A stretch of 64,000 nt of DNA from Treponema sp. OMZ 838 (lineage in GTDB: Bacteria > Spirochaetota > Spirochaetia > Treponematales > Treponemataceae). This document shows, piece after piece, positions 41,058 to 50,439 of the stretch. Positions within the stretch are counted from its first letter, which is position 1. Each line of letters opens with the position of its first letter. The notes under the pieces are model-generated. The model saw only the letters and a list, made by a program, of their open reading frames with translations, ran no database searches and was not told where the DNA came from. A program made the translations under genes and the position numbers. The stretch spans positions 2,524,296 to 2,588,295 of the forward strand of contig NZ_CP009227.1 in NCBI RefSeq assembly GCF_000775995.1. The letters are read 5' to 3'.

Positions 41058-42383
41058 CTACAACCTCTTCCACAGGGCGGCGCTGACTTCCCGCGCTTTG
41101 GCAAAGACGGCTTCTTCGTCGGCGACGGTAACAACGCGATCTTTCATCAACACCTTGCCTGCCGCGATGGTCGTTACCACGTTACGGCCATTCATACCGA
41201 ACAGAATGTGGCCGTTCGCGTTATCGCCATGGAGAGGTGTCAGCGGGTTATAGTCGGTAACGATTACGTCGGCATTCGCTCCCGCTTTCAAGACGCCAAG
41301 TTCACCATCAAAGTAGCGCGCGGCAATCTTTGCATTATTGGTAAACAGCATTTCAGGGATTTCCGTCCACGCGGCCGTGGCATCACAGGTGTTGTGCTTG
41401 TGCAGAATGTTCGCAACCTTGTACGATTCAAGCATATCGCTCGTATATCCGTCCGTCCCGAGCCCGATCAAAATGCCGCGCTTAAAGATTTCCAACACCG
41501 GCGGACAGCCGACTGCATTGCCCATATTCGATTCGGGGTTATGCACGACCATCGTATCGGTTTCTTTCAATAAATCCATTTCCAAAGGATTGATGTGGAT
41601 ACAGTGCACGGCAAAGGTGTTTTTACCGAGGATGTCAAAATCGTAGAGACGCTGTACAACCCGCTTCCCGTGTTTCTGCACCGAATCGAACACATCGGAC
41701 ATACCCTCCGCAACATGGATATGGTATCCTGCGCCCGCCGGAAGCTGAGAAGCGCAGTATTCGAGTGTTTTATCCGACAGTGTGAATGCGGCATGGAGCC
41801 CCATCATCGCTGCTTGCTTGGGATTTTTCTTCTTTTGACAAGCGCGGATAAATTCGGCATTTTCGGCAACCGCTTTTTTCATCTCTGCCTCGCCGTTCCG
41901 GTCGGAAACTTCATAGCAAAGGTTTACCCGCAAACCGAGCTCTTCGGCAACATCCGCAAGGGTAAAAAGACTCCCCGTTGTTTCGCCGTAGCTTGCATGA
42001 TGGTCAAAAACCGTCGTTACGCCGTTTTTAATACAGTCGATCAGCGTCGTGTAAGCGCTGTACTTTGTATCCTCTAAAAGAAGGTTATTATCAAGATGCC
42101 ACCACATCCCTTCCAAAATGTCCAAGAAATTCTGCGGATTGTAATTTTTTAATGCAATGCCGCGGGCAAAAGCGCTATAAATATGATGATGCGTGTTAAT
42201 AAAGGCAGGCATGATGCACCGCTTTTTTGCATCGATATATTCCGCTGCGGGGTACTTTGCCCGCAATTCGGCATCGGCGCCGACTTCTTTGATTGAACTT
42301 CCCTCAATGCAAACACAGCCGTTTTCGATAAAAGGCTTGTTCGGATCGCGGGTGATAAGCATACCGTTTCCAACTAATAACAT
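41058..42383 (-). CDS. ssnA: SsnA-type amidohydrolase
   Basis: A 441-residue metal-dependent amidohydrolase close to E. coli SsnA. The metal site shows N-T-H-H-H near residue 65, G-Y-H-I-H-V-A-E-G, H-C-I-H and G-T-D-G-Y. The phrase H-I-Y-S-A-F-A-R-G and the A-G-A-N-A-D-V-I-V end are characteristic. Related enzymes deaminate purines or guanine-like rings, and ssnA belongs to the gene set linked to anaerobic urate degradation with ygfK, hyuA and ygeX/Y/W. Here only ssnA and ygfK are present. GGAGGG lies 8 nt before the ATG. Confidence 0.93.
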   Translation of the reverse strand: MLLVGNGMLITRDPNKPFIENGCVCIEGSSIKEVGADAELRAKYPAAEYIDAKKRCIMPAFINTHHHIYSAFARGIALKNYNPQNFLDILEGMWWHLDNNLLLEDTKYSAYTTLIDCIKNGVTTVFDHHASYGETTGSLFTLADVAEELGLRVNLCYEVSDRNGEAEMKKAVAENAEFIRACQKKKNPKQAAMMGLHAAFTLSDKTLEYCASQLPAGAGYHIHVAEGMSDVFDSVQKHGKRVVQRLYDFDILGKNTFAVHCIHINPLEMDLLKETDTMVVHNPESNMGNAVGCPPVLEIFKRGILIGLGTDGYTSDMLESYKVANILHKHNTCDATAAWTEIPEMLFTNNAKIAARYFDGELGVLKAGANADVIVTDYNPLTPLHGDNANGHILFGMNGRNVVTTIAAGKVLMKDRVVTVADEEAVFAKAREVSAALWKRL

Positions 42384-42523
42384 AGAATTAACCCTCCGCT
42401 GATGTTTGTACTCTTTTCAGTATCCCATAGAATCGGAGAAAACGCAAGAAAAAAACTAAAAATATTTTGGAAGGCCTAAATTTTTTTATGATTAACTGAT
42501 TCTCCGCACGAATCAATATCGCT

Positions 42524-43240
42524 CTACAGCTGCCAGCATTCGGTAAGCCACTGCTGTACTGCCCTGAAGCGTTCAAGCATTTTATCGTGATGCCCGAACG
42601 GATCGAACACAACGGTTGTATGTGCTATCTGTATTCTAAGCGCCTGATGTACTTCTGCTGCGTATTTTGGCGCATTCTCTAACCGGTTGCCGTGTTTTCC
42701 GCCCTCTCTCTTTCCGTTCAGCAAATAGACAGCGGCATTGCTATGCAAAACTTTGTGTTCACGGCAGTATTCCGGAAATCCGGGATACCAAAACGAACCG
42801 CAAAGGGAAAATATGTACGGTATATCGGTATATTCGAATAAACTCCACACGGCAGCTAAGCCACCGAGGGAATGGCCCCCATATGCAAGCCTCGAATCGT
42901 CAAGGGGATATTTAGTTTTGAGTTCGGGCAGTAGTGTCTTGAACAATAGATGATGATATTCCGCGCCCTTGCCGCCAAAAGGAGAACAATCGGTGCGGAA
43001 TGACTCGGCAGCCCATGGTGTATAGTCGTCAAATCGGTTGCGTGCGTGCAGCCCGAACAAGAAAATACTCGGGGCAAGTGACTCCAGATATTCAATCTGT
43101 CCGTCGTTGACAAAAACCGCAGGATAACGGTACTGCAGGTTATATTCTGCAGGTTCCGACACGGTAATGTCTATACCGGACAGACTGATATGGTTCGTTA
43201 TATCGCGTTTCGTACTGAAGCTACTTCCGCAGGAAGGCAT
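42524..43240 (-). CDS. Alpha/beta-hydrolase, siderophore-esterase-like (Fes/IroE/EstD type)
   Basis: A 238-residue hydrolase without a clear signal peptide. The nucleophile elbow is G-G-H-S-L-G-G (catalytic Ser), with a likely Asp and the His in F-G-H-H-D-K. The layout fits the esterase D/Fes group that cleaves ferric siderophores or related esters. It overlaps the end of the substrate-binding protein gene by 20 nt, with GGAAG before the ATG at 43240, so it is the last gene of the iron-uptake operon. This context favours a role in releasing iron from an imported siderophore. Confidence 0.78.
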   Translation of the reverse strand: MPSCGSSFSTKRDITNHISLSGIDITVSEPAEYNLQYRYPAVFVNDGQIEYLESLAPSIFLFGLHARNRFDDYTPWAAESFRTDCSPFGGKGAEYHHLLFKTLLPELKTKYPLDDSRLAYGGHSLGGLAAVWSLFEYTDIPYIFSLCGSFWYPGFPEYCREHKVLHSNAAVYLLNGKREGGKHGNRLENAPKYAAEVHQALRIQIAHTTVVFDPFGHHDKMLERFRAVQQWLTECWQL

Positions 43241-44162
43241 CAACAGCTTCCAAGGCATTCAGCACAGCCGTACCATAGTCCATCAGCTCATCATAAGAAA
43301 TCGTCATAATTTTATGCTGAGCAATAGCGGGTACGTCAACTAGTACTACATTTGCTTGCAAAGACGAAACCGCATTTGCGTCTAATTTTTTATTCCGGTC
43401 GCTCGTTACATAGATGATCAGTTCAGGATTCATAGTTATCAGATTTTCTGTCGTAAGCCCTGACGTACCCGTTGCAATATTGGTATAACCGAGTACATTC
43501 AGGAGACTTTCTTGCAATGCAGATTTATACGCCCCGAACGTTGTGCCATTATATGCACACATAATAAGCGCCTTCTTAAAAGAAGTCCCCTTTGTTGAAA
43601 TATGTTGCAGCACAGCATTCAAACGTTGTTCGAGTTGCTTTGCATACGCTTCTGCCTTGTCCTGTACATTAAAAATAATGCCAAGATTTCTCACATCTTC
43701 GATAATATTTTGAAGGTCTTGCTTGATATTTAAAACCGAAGCTTTTTGTGCATATATCGGGATACCGTTTTCATTCCAAAAGCCCACCGTACCCAAAGAC
43801 TTTTCGGAAAACATCATGTTTCTACCGAGCACTGCATCCGGTTCATACGAAAATACCACTTCCCGGGAAACGGTTTTCTTATTCCCGATATGAGGGATAG
43901 AATCGATCGCTTTCTTATGCTTACCGGTCACTGCATTATCCGGATCCAGCATACCGATAATACGATCCTGCAAGCCGAGTTCAATCAGCATTTCCGTCAT
44001 TGAAAGATTATTGGTAATAACCTTTTTAGGCGCTTGCTTAAAGACCTGTGTTATTACTTTGCCATCTTTGTCATAGGTGGTAACGCTGACCGGATATGCC
44101 GTTTCCGCACTCACTGCGGCAGCAAGAAAAAGAGCCAATGCAATACTAATACATTGCTTCAT
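43221..44162 (-). CDS. Iron-siderophore/cobalamin-type ABC substrate-binding protein
   Basis: A 313-residue periplasmic binding protein of the FecB/BtuF cluster. The signal peptide (C-I-S-I-A-L-A-L-F-L-A-A-A-V-S-A) is followed by the usual P-K-K-V-I-T-N-N-L-S-M-T-E-M-L and L-G-L-Q-D-R-I-I-G starts, then N-P-E-L-I-I-Y in the second lobe. No lipobox is obvious, so it may be soluble. AGGAGG precedes the ATG. Its partners are the ATPase and the frameshifted permease upstream. The ligand is unknown but an iron chelate is most likely. Confidence 0.88.
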   Translation of the reverse strand: MKQCISIALALFLAAAVSAETAYPVSVTTYDKDGKVITQVFKQAPKKVITNNLSMTEMLIELGLQDRIIGMLDPDNAVTGKHKKAIDSIPHIGNKKTVSREVVFSYEPDAVLGRNMMFSEKSLGTVGFWNENGIPIYAQKASVLNIKQDLQNIIEDVRNLGIIFNVQDKAEAYAKQLEQRLNAVLQHISTKGTSFKKALIMCAYNGTTFGAYKSALQESLLNVLGYTNIATGTSGLTTENLITMNPELIIYVTSDRNKKLDANAVSSLQANVVLVDVPAIAQHKIMTISYDELMDYGTAVLNALEAVDAFLRK

Positions 44163-44190
44163 TTGAATAACCTCCTGAGAGTTGTGTGAC

Positions 44191-44222
44191 TCTCTAAAAA
44201 CTGAGATATAGATTTTTAGAGA
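44191..44222 (-). terminator. Hairpin between the ABC ATPase and binding-protein genes
   Basis: TCTCTAAAAA (44191-44200) pairs with TTTTTAGAGA (44213-44222) around a 12-nt loop. It may reduce read-through from the permease/ATPase genes into the binding-protein gene. The core is the same as in the terminator at 28.4 kb and in hairpins near 21.57 and 49.66 kb. Confidence 0.5.
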
Positions 44223-44267
44223 TGCCGATGTCTTTTCTATCTATCAAAGATAGCATAGCCAAAGATA

Positions 44268-45032
44268 TTATAGCGGCCCCCTATAGTGAATCATCGCCTG
44301 CGAATCCTCTGTCCAGCTGATATTGCAGCGAACACCGTAGATCGTCAGCATGGATTCTTCGGTAATAGTTGTGCGAGGACTTCCTTCATATAAAATATCC
44401 CCGTCTTTCATCAAATACAAATAATCCGAATACCGGCATGCCAACTGTATATCGTGCAGCACAGCCAGTACGTTAATCCGTAAATCTTTTACAATCTGCA
44501 ATATCTCCAGCTGATATTTTATATCCAAATGGTTGGTCGGTTCATCCAGCAATAAGAGAGAAGGTTGCTGAGCGATTGCACGGGCAAGCACAACCCGCTG
44601 TTTTTCTCCCCCTGATAGCGATTGATACGGCTGATCTTTTCGAGTCAACATCCCGACCTTTGCCAGTGCATCCTGTATAATGGTAAAATCCTCTTCCCGT
44701 TCGGTTTGCATAAAGCGGATATGAGGTGTCCGCCCCAGCATCACAATATCCTGTACCGAACAGTTGAAATTCAGCGTATTAAATTGTGCGACAACCGCCA
44801 TTTCCTTTGCCGAATCCTTGAGGCGGACAGTACGGATGTCTTTTCCGTCAAGATACACGGCCCCTGAGTCCGGTTTGATAATCCGGTAGATATTTTTTAA
44901 AAGCGTCGTCTTACCGCACCCGTTTGGGCCAAGTATCGTATAAAATTTATGCCCGTCCGCATGGAGCGATATACCTCGTAAAATTTCTTTATGAGCGATA
45001 CTGCAGTGGACATCCTTGCACATCAAATCCAT
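44268..45032 (-). CDS. FecE/BtuD-type ABC ATPase
   Basis: A 254-residue ATPase of iron-siderophore/B12 importers. Walker A is G-P-N-G-C-G-K-T-T, the signature is L-S-G-G-E-K-Q-R, Walker B is L-L-L-L-D-E-P-T-N-H-L-D, and the H-loop is V-L-H-D-I-Q-L-A. The ATG at 45032 is used because it follows GGAGCAGGG and matches the family start; the reading from 45128 adds 32 unrelated residues. It starts 1 nt after the permease stop. Confidence 0.92.
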   Translation of the reverse strand: MDLMCKDVHCSIAHKEILRGISLHADGHKFYTILGPNGCGKTTLLKNIYRIIKPDSGAVYLDGKDIRTVRLKDSAKEMAVVAQFNTLNFNCSVQDIVMLGRTPHIRFMQTEREEDFTIIQDALAKVGMLTRKDQPYQSLSGGEKQRVVLARAIAQQPSLLLLDEPTNHLDIKYQLEILQIVKDLRINVLAVLHDIQLACRYSDYLYLMKDGDILYEGSPRTTITEESMLTIYGVRCNISWTEDSQAMIHYRGPL

Positions 45033-45033
45033 A

Positions 45034-46076
45034 TTACTGCCCTGCTCCCCGTTGATGCTTTGCAACAATAAAGATAAAAAAGGGAGCTCCAACCAATGCG
45101 GTGAATATCCCGATCGGCAATTCCGCATTTTGAATCAATATTCGCGCACATACATCCGCCCAGATAATAAAAAGCGCACCCAAGAGTGCTGCGACGGGAA
45201 AGAGTCTACGATGGTTTGCTCCCACAAGTGCACGGGCAATATGCGGGGTAATCAGCCCAACAAACCCGATGATACCACAGACAGACACCAATACACCGGT
45301 TATTACTGCAATGACTGCCATAAAAAGATACCGATAGAAGTAGAGCGAAATTCCCAACGTTATCGCGACTTCATCGCCCATCATCATTGCATTAAAAACG
45401 CGGTACTGTAAGAAGAAAAAAAATACGAAAGGCTGACTACGAGCAGCGGTAACGGGAGTGATGACCATGAAGTACCGGCAAGAGAACCCATTGTCCAAAA
45501 CTTAACCGTCATAATACTGTCAGAATTTGCCCCAATTGAAATGATAAAATTGGCAAACGCCGTAAACAGGGCATTTACCACGGTACCTGATAAGATGAGA
45601 CTTGTCGTGGTCATCTTTCGCTGTGATGAAGCGATGATCAGCACCAATACGGTCGCGGCAATCGCGCCGAGAAAGGCTCCAAGCCCTACGGCAGAAATAA
45701 AGCCGAGAATGATACTGACAACAGCCCCGAATGTCGCACCGGCAGAAATACCCAAAATGTACGGTTCGGAAATCGGGTTGTTGACCGTTGCCTGCATAAC
45801 GCATCCGCAAACGGCAAGCCCTGTACCGGTAAAAAACCCGAGTAAAACCCGCGGTACACGCATATTCCATACAATCGCAATAGCAGCGTTTGAAAGACCG
45901 GTCAGTAAATTGGGGGCAACTGCTTTTCCCAGCATAATCCGGTACGTATTTGCCAATCCGATTTTAACAGGGCCGAGCGAAACAGCAATAAATATAGAAA
46001 AAACCGTTATCGCTATCAGGAATAAAAATAAAACAAGATATTTTACTGTTTCAACAGAGAATTTTTTTTGCAGCAT
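45034..46076 (-). pseudogene. FecCD-family permease, split by a frameshift
   Basis: The whole gene encodes a typical FecCD permease of about 346 residues, with N-M-R-V-P-R-V-L-L-G-F and N-P-I-S-E-P-Y-I-L-G-I-S-A-G-A in the first part and G-I-I-G-F-V-G-L-I-T-P-H-I-A-R in the second. The frames split at eight A residues (45416-45423 on the plus strand; U8 in the mRNA). The first frame stops at 45384; the second frame continues from there (M-G-D-E-V-A-I-T-L-G) to 45034. One extra base, or a -1 shift on the U8 run, restores the protein. Upstream and downstream partners are intact, which argues for slippage or sequencing error rather than long decay. ATG 46076 follows AGAGGAA. Confidence 0.85.
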
Positions 46077-46354
46077 CAATGTATTCCTCTTGTTTACCCC
46101 GGTTTACAAACTGGTGCTGTTATAGCATATTTTAATACATTCTGCAAGAAGTTTACCTCCCGGCATTCCATGGGACATCATTCGTCGCAAACGTGTATCC
46201 CATCCCATCTTTTATTATTGCTTATTTTTTGAGTAGCCTTTTTAAAAACTGAGTTCCATGTTCTACTTATCTCCCCCTCTTTACCGATTCTTCATTTCTA
46301 TACTAATATAGAGCTTATAAAATAGAGATCTTACAAACAGAGAGGAGTAATACT

Positions 46355-47581
46355 ATGGGATTGATAACAGCGGCGCTTAGCGCGGTAGGCGGCGGTTTAG
46401 CGGATCAGTGGCTTGAGGTTGTCGAAGCGGATGATATGGGTGAGGGCATTGTACTCGCAAAGGGTGTTCCGGTGCGCACTGATAAGCGTAACAGAAATAC
46501 CAAAGGTTCAAGCGATGTAATTTCTAATGGGTCGATTATCCATGTTAATCAAAATCAGTTTATGATGCTGGTAGACGGCGGAAAAATTATCGACTACACG
46601 GCGGAACCGGGATATTTCAAGGTTGACAACAGTTCGGCTCCCTCTCTTTTCAGCGGCAGCTTCGGCGATGCTTTAAAAGAAACGTTCAGCCGTTTTAAAT
46701 TCGGCGGAACAACACCGATGAAGCAGGAAGTCTTCTATATCAATTTGCAGGAAATCAAGGGGATTAAGTTCGGTACGCCCAATCCGCTCCAGTATTTTGA
46801 TAATTTCTATAATGCAGAACTTTTTTTGCGGGCGTTCGGAAATTACTCCATCAAGATAACCGATCCCATCAAATTCTTTAAAGAAGCTTGTCCCCGAAAT
46901 GCAACGCATGTACATATCGATGAAATCAACGAGCAGTATTTAACCGAATTTTTGGAGGCATTGCAGGCGGCTATCAGTCAAATGTCGATGGAAGGCGAGC
47001 GGATTTCGTTTATTCCGTCAAAGGGAACGATCCTCAGTAAGCACATGTCACAGATTCTCGATGATTCGTGGAAAGATCTGCGCGGTATGGAGGTGCTGGC
47101 AGTCGGTATCGCAAGCATCACGTATGACGACAGCTCCAAAGAACTCATCAATATGAGAAACAAAGGGGCAATGCTCGGCGATCCTTCTATCCGTGAAGGT
47201 TATGTGCAGGGTTCTATTGCGCGGGGTATGGAAGCAGCAGGTTCCAATCAGGCAGGCGCCGGTATGGCATTTATGGGCATGGGAATGGGCATGAACGCAG
47301 GCGGAAACTTTATGGGACAGGCAAGCCAAACCAATATGCAGCAAATGCACATGCAGCAAGCAGCTCAACAACAGGCTGGGCAGCAAACCGCCGCGGCGGG
47401 ACAAGCCGCTCAAGGAAAAGCGGCAGGCGAATGGTTCTGCACCGAATGCGGACACAAGAACACCGGTAAATTCTGCGCGGAATGCGGCACGCCGAAACCC
47501 GCAGGAAATAATTGCCCTTCATGCGGCGCAGAAGTTAAACCCGGAACAAAATTCTGTTCCGAGTGCGGCGCTAAACTGTAG
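46355..47581 (+). CDS. SPFH-domain protein with C-terminal zinc ribbons (YdjI-like)
   Basis: A 408-residue protein. Residues 1-290 form an SPFH (stomatin/flotillin-like) region (G-L-A-D-Q-W-L-E-V-V-E-A-D, later I-S-F-I-P-S-K-G-T-I-L-S). Then there is a Met/Gly/Gln/Ala-rich flexible linker (about 295-360), and two C-terminal zinc ribbons with four C-x-x-C pairs (F-C-T-E-C-G, F-C-A-E-C-G, C-P-S-C-G, F-C-S-E-C-G). B. subtilis YdjI has the same layout and works at the membrane with YdjG/YdjH and the PspA-like YdjF under envelope stress. GAGAGGAG precedes the ATG. It leads a three-gene operon. Confidence 0.88.
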   Translation: MGLITAALSAVGGGLADQWLEVVEADDMGEGIVLAKGVPVRTDKRNRNTKGSSDVISNGSIIHVNQNQFMMLVDGGKIIDYTAEPGYFKVDNSSAPSLFSGSFGDALKETFSRFKFGGTTPMKQEVFYINLQEIKGIKFGTPNPLQYFDNFYNAELFLRAFGNYSIKITDPIKFFKEACPRNATHVHIDEINEQYLTEFLEALQAAISQMSMEGERISFIPSKGTILSKHMSQILDDSWKDLRGMEVLAVGIASITYDDSSKELINMRNKGAMLGDPSIREGYVQGSIARGMEAAGSNQAGAGMAFMGMGMGMNAGGNFMGQASQTNMQQMHMQQAAQQQAGQQTAAAGQAAQGKAAGEWFCTECGHKNTGKFCAECGTPKPAGNNCPSCGAEVKPGTKFCSECGAKL

Positions 47582-47590
47582 GAAACAACT

Positions 47591-48739
47591 ATGAGTGTAA
47601 TAAACTACAAATGCCCCGCATGCGGGGCGCCGATTGAGTTTAATCCGCGATTGGGCAAATTTAAATGCGGATACTGTTTTACCGAGCATACGGAAGAAGA
47701 GCTGACTGCCTATCTCGAAAAACTGCAAGCTAAAACTGCTGCAGCAGACGAAAGCGCCGGTGATGCTTCTGCCGGTAATAATGCCGCAACAGAGTCCGGT
47801 ACGAGAAATGACAGCGGAGAAAACACCGACAAAGATACCGCTTCCGGCAACAGCAGCGAAACAGGCGGACAAACCGTTAAGGTATACCAATGCGCTAATT
47901 GCGGCGCGGAAGTTGTTGCGGGCGACACCTCAACGGCGGCCTTTTGCTACTACTGCCACAGCCCGGTCGTTATAACCGACCGGCTCAAGGGCAATTTTAA
48001 ACCCGACCGCATTATCCCGTTTAAGGTTGATAAAAAGACCGCTGTGCAGAAATTTCTGGAATGGGCGGGCAAAAAGAAATTTACCCCCAAAGGCTTTACG
48101 AGCGAAATGCAGCAGGAAAAAATCACCGGCATTTACCTTCCGTATTGGCAAGCGGACATCGATGCAAAGGTTGACTACCATGCGGTCGGTGTGAACGTTA
48201 CCCGCTGGTCAAGCGGAGACCGAGACTATGTAAAAACCGATAAATACAAAATCGACCGCACCGGTGATATTGCCGTAAACAACCTACAAAAGCTTGCATT
48301 TTCAAAAATCGACGAATCGTTACTCAACAGCATTACTCCCTACGATGAAGCGGAGATGAAAAATTTTTCCGCAGGGTATTTGGCAGGTTTCTTTGCCGAA
48401 CAATACACCGAAGATAAAGAAGCAATAAAACCTGCGTTAATGACACAAGCAAAACAAACCACAACGGCACTTATCAAAGAGTCAACATCGTGTACTCATT
48501 TTGAATCGGAAAAAGATTCAACCGCGTATTCCGTCCGCGATCAACGGTATGTGTTACTCCCCTCGTGGATTCTTACCTACATCTATCACGGTAAGCCGTA
48601 TGTATTTGCCGTAAACGGACAAACCGGTACAACCTGCGGCGAACTGCCGCTGGATAAGGCAAAAGCAGCACTGACATCGGGGCTTCTCGGCATCGTATTC
48701 GGTGCGCTCATGTTCTTAGGAGGGATGTTTATATGGTAA
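47591..48739 (+). CDS. Zinc-ribbon membrane protein (YdjG-like)
   Basis: A 382-residue protein. An N-terminal zinc ribbon (C-P-A-C-G at about 8-12, C-G-Y-C) is followed by an acidic/Ser/Gly linker (about 45-95), a second zinc ribbon (C-A-N-C-G and C-Y-Y-C-H), a large folded domain (about 130-350) and a C-terminal hydrophobic segment (G-L-L-G-I-V-F-G-A-L-M-F-L-G-G-M-F). It matches the layout of YdjG-type TFIIB-zinc-finger proteins. It sits 9 nt after the SPFH gene, and its stop overlaps the start of the TPM gene. Confidence 0.82.
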   Translation: MSVINYKCPACGAPIEFNPRLGKFKCGYCFTEHTEEELTAYLEKLQAKTAAADESAGDASAGNNAATESGTRNDSGENTDKDTASGNSSETGGQTVKVYQCANCGAEVVAGDTSTAAFCYYCHSPVVITDRLKGNFKPDRIIPFKVDKKTAVQKFLEWAGKKKFTPKGFTSEMQQEKITGIYLPYWQADIDAKVDYHAVGVNVTRWSSGDRDYVKTDKYKIDRTGDIAVNNLQKLAFSKIDESLLNSITPYDEAEMKNFSAGYLAGFFAEQYTEDKEAIKPALMTQAKQTTTALIKESTSCTHFESEKDSTAYSVRDQRYVLLPSWILTYIYHGKPYVFAVNGQTGTTCGELPLDKAKAALTSGLLGIVFGALMFLGGMFIW

Positions 48740-49626
48740 CGATGATAACGCCGGTATGTTCAAAAAAATACGCCTATAAAAAACTGTTCGCTATAACGCT
48801 TTTTTGCTGTTTTCTCCCCCTTATACTTCTTTATGCAGAGACGAGCACTTCGGACGAGGCTGATTGGAGCGAAACCGAATGGGATGCAGACGAACTTTTT
48901 ATTCCGGTAGAACAATTTGCCGGGAACCCGGTCGTCGATATGGCGGGCATTCTGACTCTCAGCGAACAACAGGAAATAGCGGCACGCTTTACGGAATTTT
49001 CCGAAAGCCTCAAAACGGATGCGTCAGTGGTACTGGTTCCCGACACCGGTGATTTGACGGCGGAAGCATACGCAGATGATTTCTTTGATTACGGCGGCTA
49101 CGGCTACGGAGAAGACCGCGATGGAATCTTGCTATTAATCGTAACGGGATACGGCGACGGCAACGGAAGAAAAGCGCATATTTCAACCTCAGGTAAGCGT
49201 ACTATCAATACCGTTACCGATTCCCGTATTGATGATCTGCTCGATGCACTCATCGACGGAGGAGCAGCGGATGGAAATTATGCCGCCGGTATCAATGCAT
49301 ATATCGATGAACTGCACACCATAATCCAATCACCGGAACAAGCGGCCGCCACAAAGCTGAAAAACAGCATCTTATTTGCCCTCGGCACCGGCGTTTTCGT
49401 GTTTTTAATCAGCTTCTTGGTTTTATTAAAACGCTATAAAATCGCCGGTGCAAAACCGTACTATAATCGAGCGAAACAAACACAGGTACACTTTGCTTCT
49501 ACGGACGACCCGCTCATCAGCACCAATACAATAAGCACCGTACGGCCTAAAAACAAATCAAGCGAAAGCTCCACCCATACATCTTCGAGCGGGCGCTCAC
49601 ACGGCGGCGGCGGCAGATCGTTTTAA
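48733..49626 (+). CDS. TPM-domain membrane protein (YdjH/YgcG-like)
   Basis: A 297-residue protein: an N-terminal signal/anchor helix, a TPM domain (about 60-200) with V-V-D-M-A-G-I-L-T-L-S-E-Q-Q-E-I, then D-R-D-G-I-L-L-L-I and S-T-S-G-K-R-T, a transmembrane helix (about 215-235; I-L-F-A-L-G-T-G-V-F-V-F-L), and a cytoplasmic tail ending S-G-R-S-H-G-G-G-G-R-S-F. TPM proteins are linked to membrane protein or photosystem repair. AGGAGGG lies 8 nt before the ATG. It completes the SPFH/zinc-ribbon/TPM operon; no pspA-like gene is in the window. Confidence 0.85.
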   Translation: MVTMITPVCSKKYAYKKLFAITLFCCFLPLILLYAETSTSDEADWSETEWDADELFIPVEQFAGNPVVDMAGILTLSEQQEIAARFTEFSESLKTDASVVLVPDTGDLTAEAYADDFFDYGGYGYGEDRDGILLLIVTGYGDGNGRKAHISTSGKRTINTVTDSRIDDLLDALIDGGAADGNYAAGINAYIDELHTIIQSPEQAAATKLKNSILFALGTGVFVFLISFLVLLKRYKIAGAKPYYNRAKQTQVHFASTDDPLISTNTISTVRPKNKSSESSTHTSSSGRSHGGGGRSF

Positions 49627-49650
49627 GTTTTAAGCAGGTACCTTTCGGGC

Positions 49651-49683
49651 ATCTTAAAAAACTCAAGGTTAGTTTTTAGAGGT
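49651..49683 (+). terminator. Hairpin after the TPM gene, CTCTAAAAA family
   Basis: ATCTTAAAAAACT (49651-49663) pairs with AGTTTTTAGAGGT (49671-49683) with one slipped base and a wobble. It lies 25 nt after the stop. It shares the AAAAACT/AGTTTTTAGAG theme with other gene-end hairpins here. The U tract is short, so its strength is uncertain. Confidence 0.55.
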
Positions 49684-49746
49684 GAGCTTTGCTTACCGGT
49701 TTTCCTTAGATTTAATTTGTGATCGGCATTAGGAGCGCACTTTACA

Positions 49747-50439
49747 ATGGATACACAAAACACGGAACTTTTACAAGCGGGATTGGCCGCATTACATATT
49801 GAAGACCGGCAAGACAAACTGGCAGAGATGTTAACGAGATATATTCGCGAACTTGAAACGTTTAATGCCGCATTTAATTTGATAAAGGTACAAAACACTC
49901 AAGAGCTGATTATCAAGCATATCCTCGACAGTCTTGCGCCGTGGGAAGCATTAGCGCACCGGCTCGATTCATACAAACGCGAAGACACCTGTACTATTGC
50001 GGATATCGGTTCCGGGGCGGGGCTGCCGGGAATTCCGCTTGCATGTCTGTTTTTACTTAAAGATCCCAGCATTAAATTTACGTTAATAGAGCGGATGCAC
50101 AAACGATGCGCTGTTTTGGAAAACGTACAAGCCATGCTGGGATTGACCAACACCGCCGTGCTGGAATCCGAAGCGGAAAAAGCTCCTGCCGATTATTTTG
50201 ATATTGCCGTATTCCGAGCGTTTCGGCCGCTTGACCGCGCAATGCTTGCTACCCTGCAAAAACGAATTCGCAGTACCGGTATCTTAGCTGCCTACAAAGG
50301 AAAGCTCACTGCAATTGAAGAAGAGATGCAGGCATTGGGCGCTCATAAACCGGACTATCAGGTGATACCGGTACAAACACCCTTTTATGACGCGGAACGG
50401 AATCTCGTTATCATCCCTAAGTGCCGCGAGGATGATTAA
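49747..50439 (+). CDS. rsmG: 16S rRNA (guanine-527-N7) methyltransferase RsmG
   Basis: A 230-residue SAM-dependent methyltransferase (GidB). The N-terminal F-N-A-A-F-N-L-I-K, K-H-I-L-D-S-L-A, the SAM motif D-I-G-S-G-A-G-L-P-G-I-P and F-T-L-I-E-R-M-H-K-R are diagnostic. It methylates G527 of 16S rRNA; loss gives low-level streptomycin resistance in other bacteria. The C-terminus ends R-N-L-V-I-I-P-K as usual. The gene converges with birA, overlapping by 4 nt. Confidence 0.94.
   Translation: MDTQNTELLQAGLAALHIEDRQDKLAEMLTRYIRELETFNAAFNLIKVQNTQELIIKHILDSLAPWEALAHRLDSYKREDTCTIADIGSGAGLPGIPLACLFLLKDPSIKFTLIERMHKRCAVLENVQAMLGLTNTAVLESEAEKAPADYFDIAVFRAFRPLDRAMLATLQKRIRSTGILAAYKGKLTAIEEEMQALGAHKPDYQVIPVQTPFYDAERNLVIIPKCREDD

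Noticed and set aside
47310-47522. Antisense frames opposite the SPFH protein's Gln/Ala/Met-rich linker
   Set aside because: Low-complexity shadow frames without any start signal.
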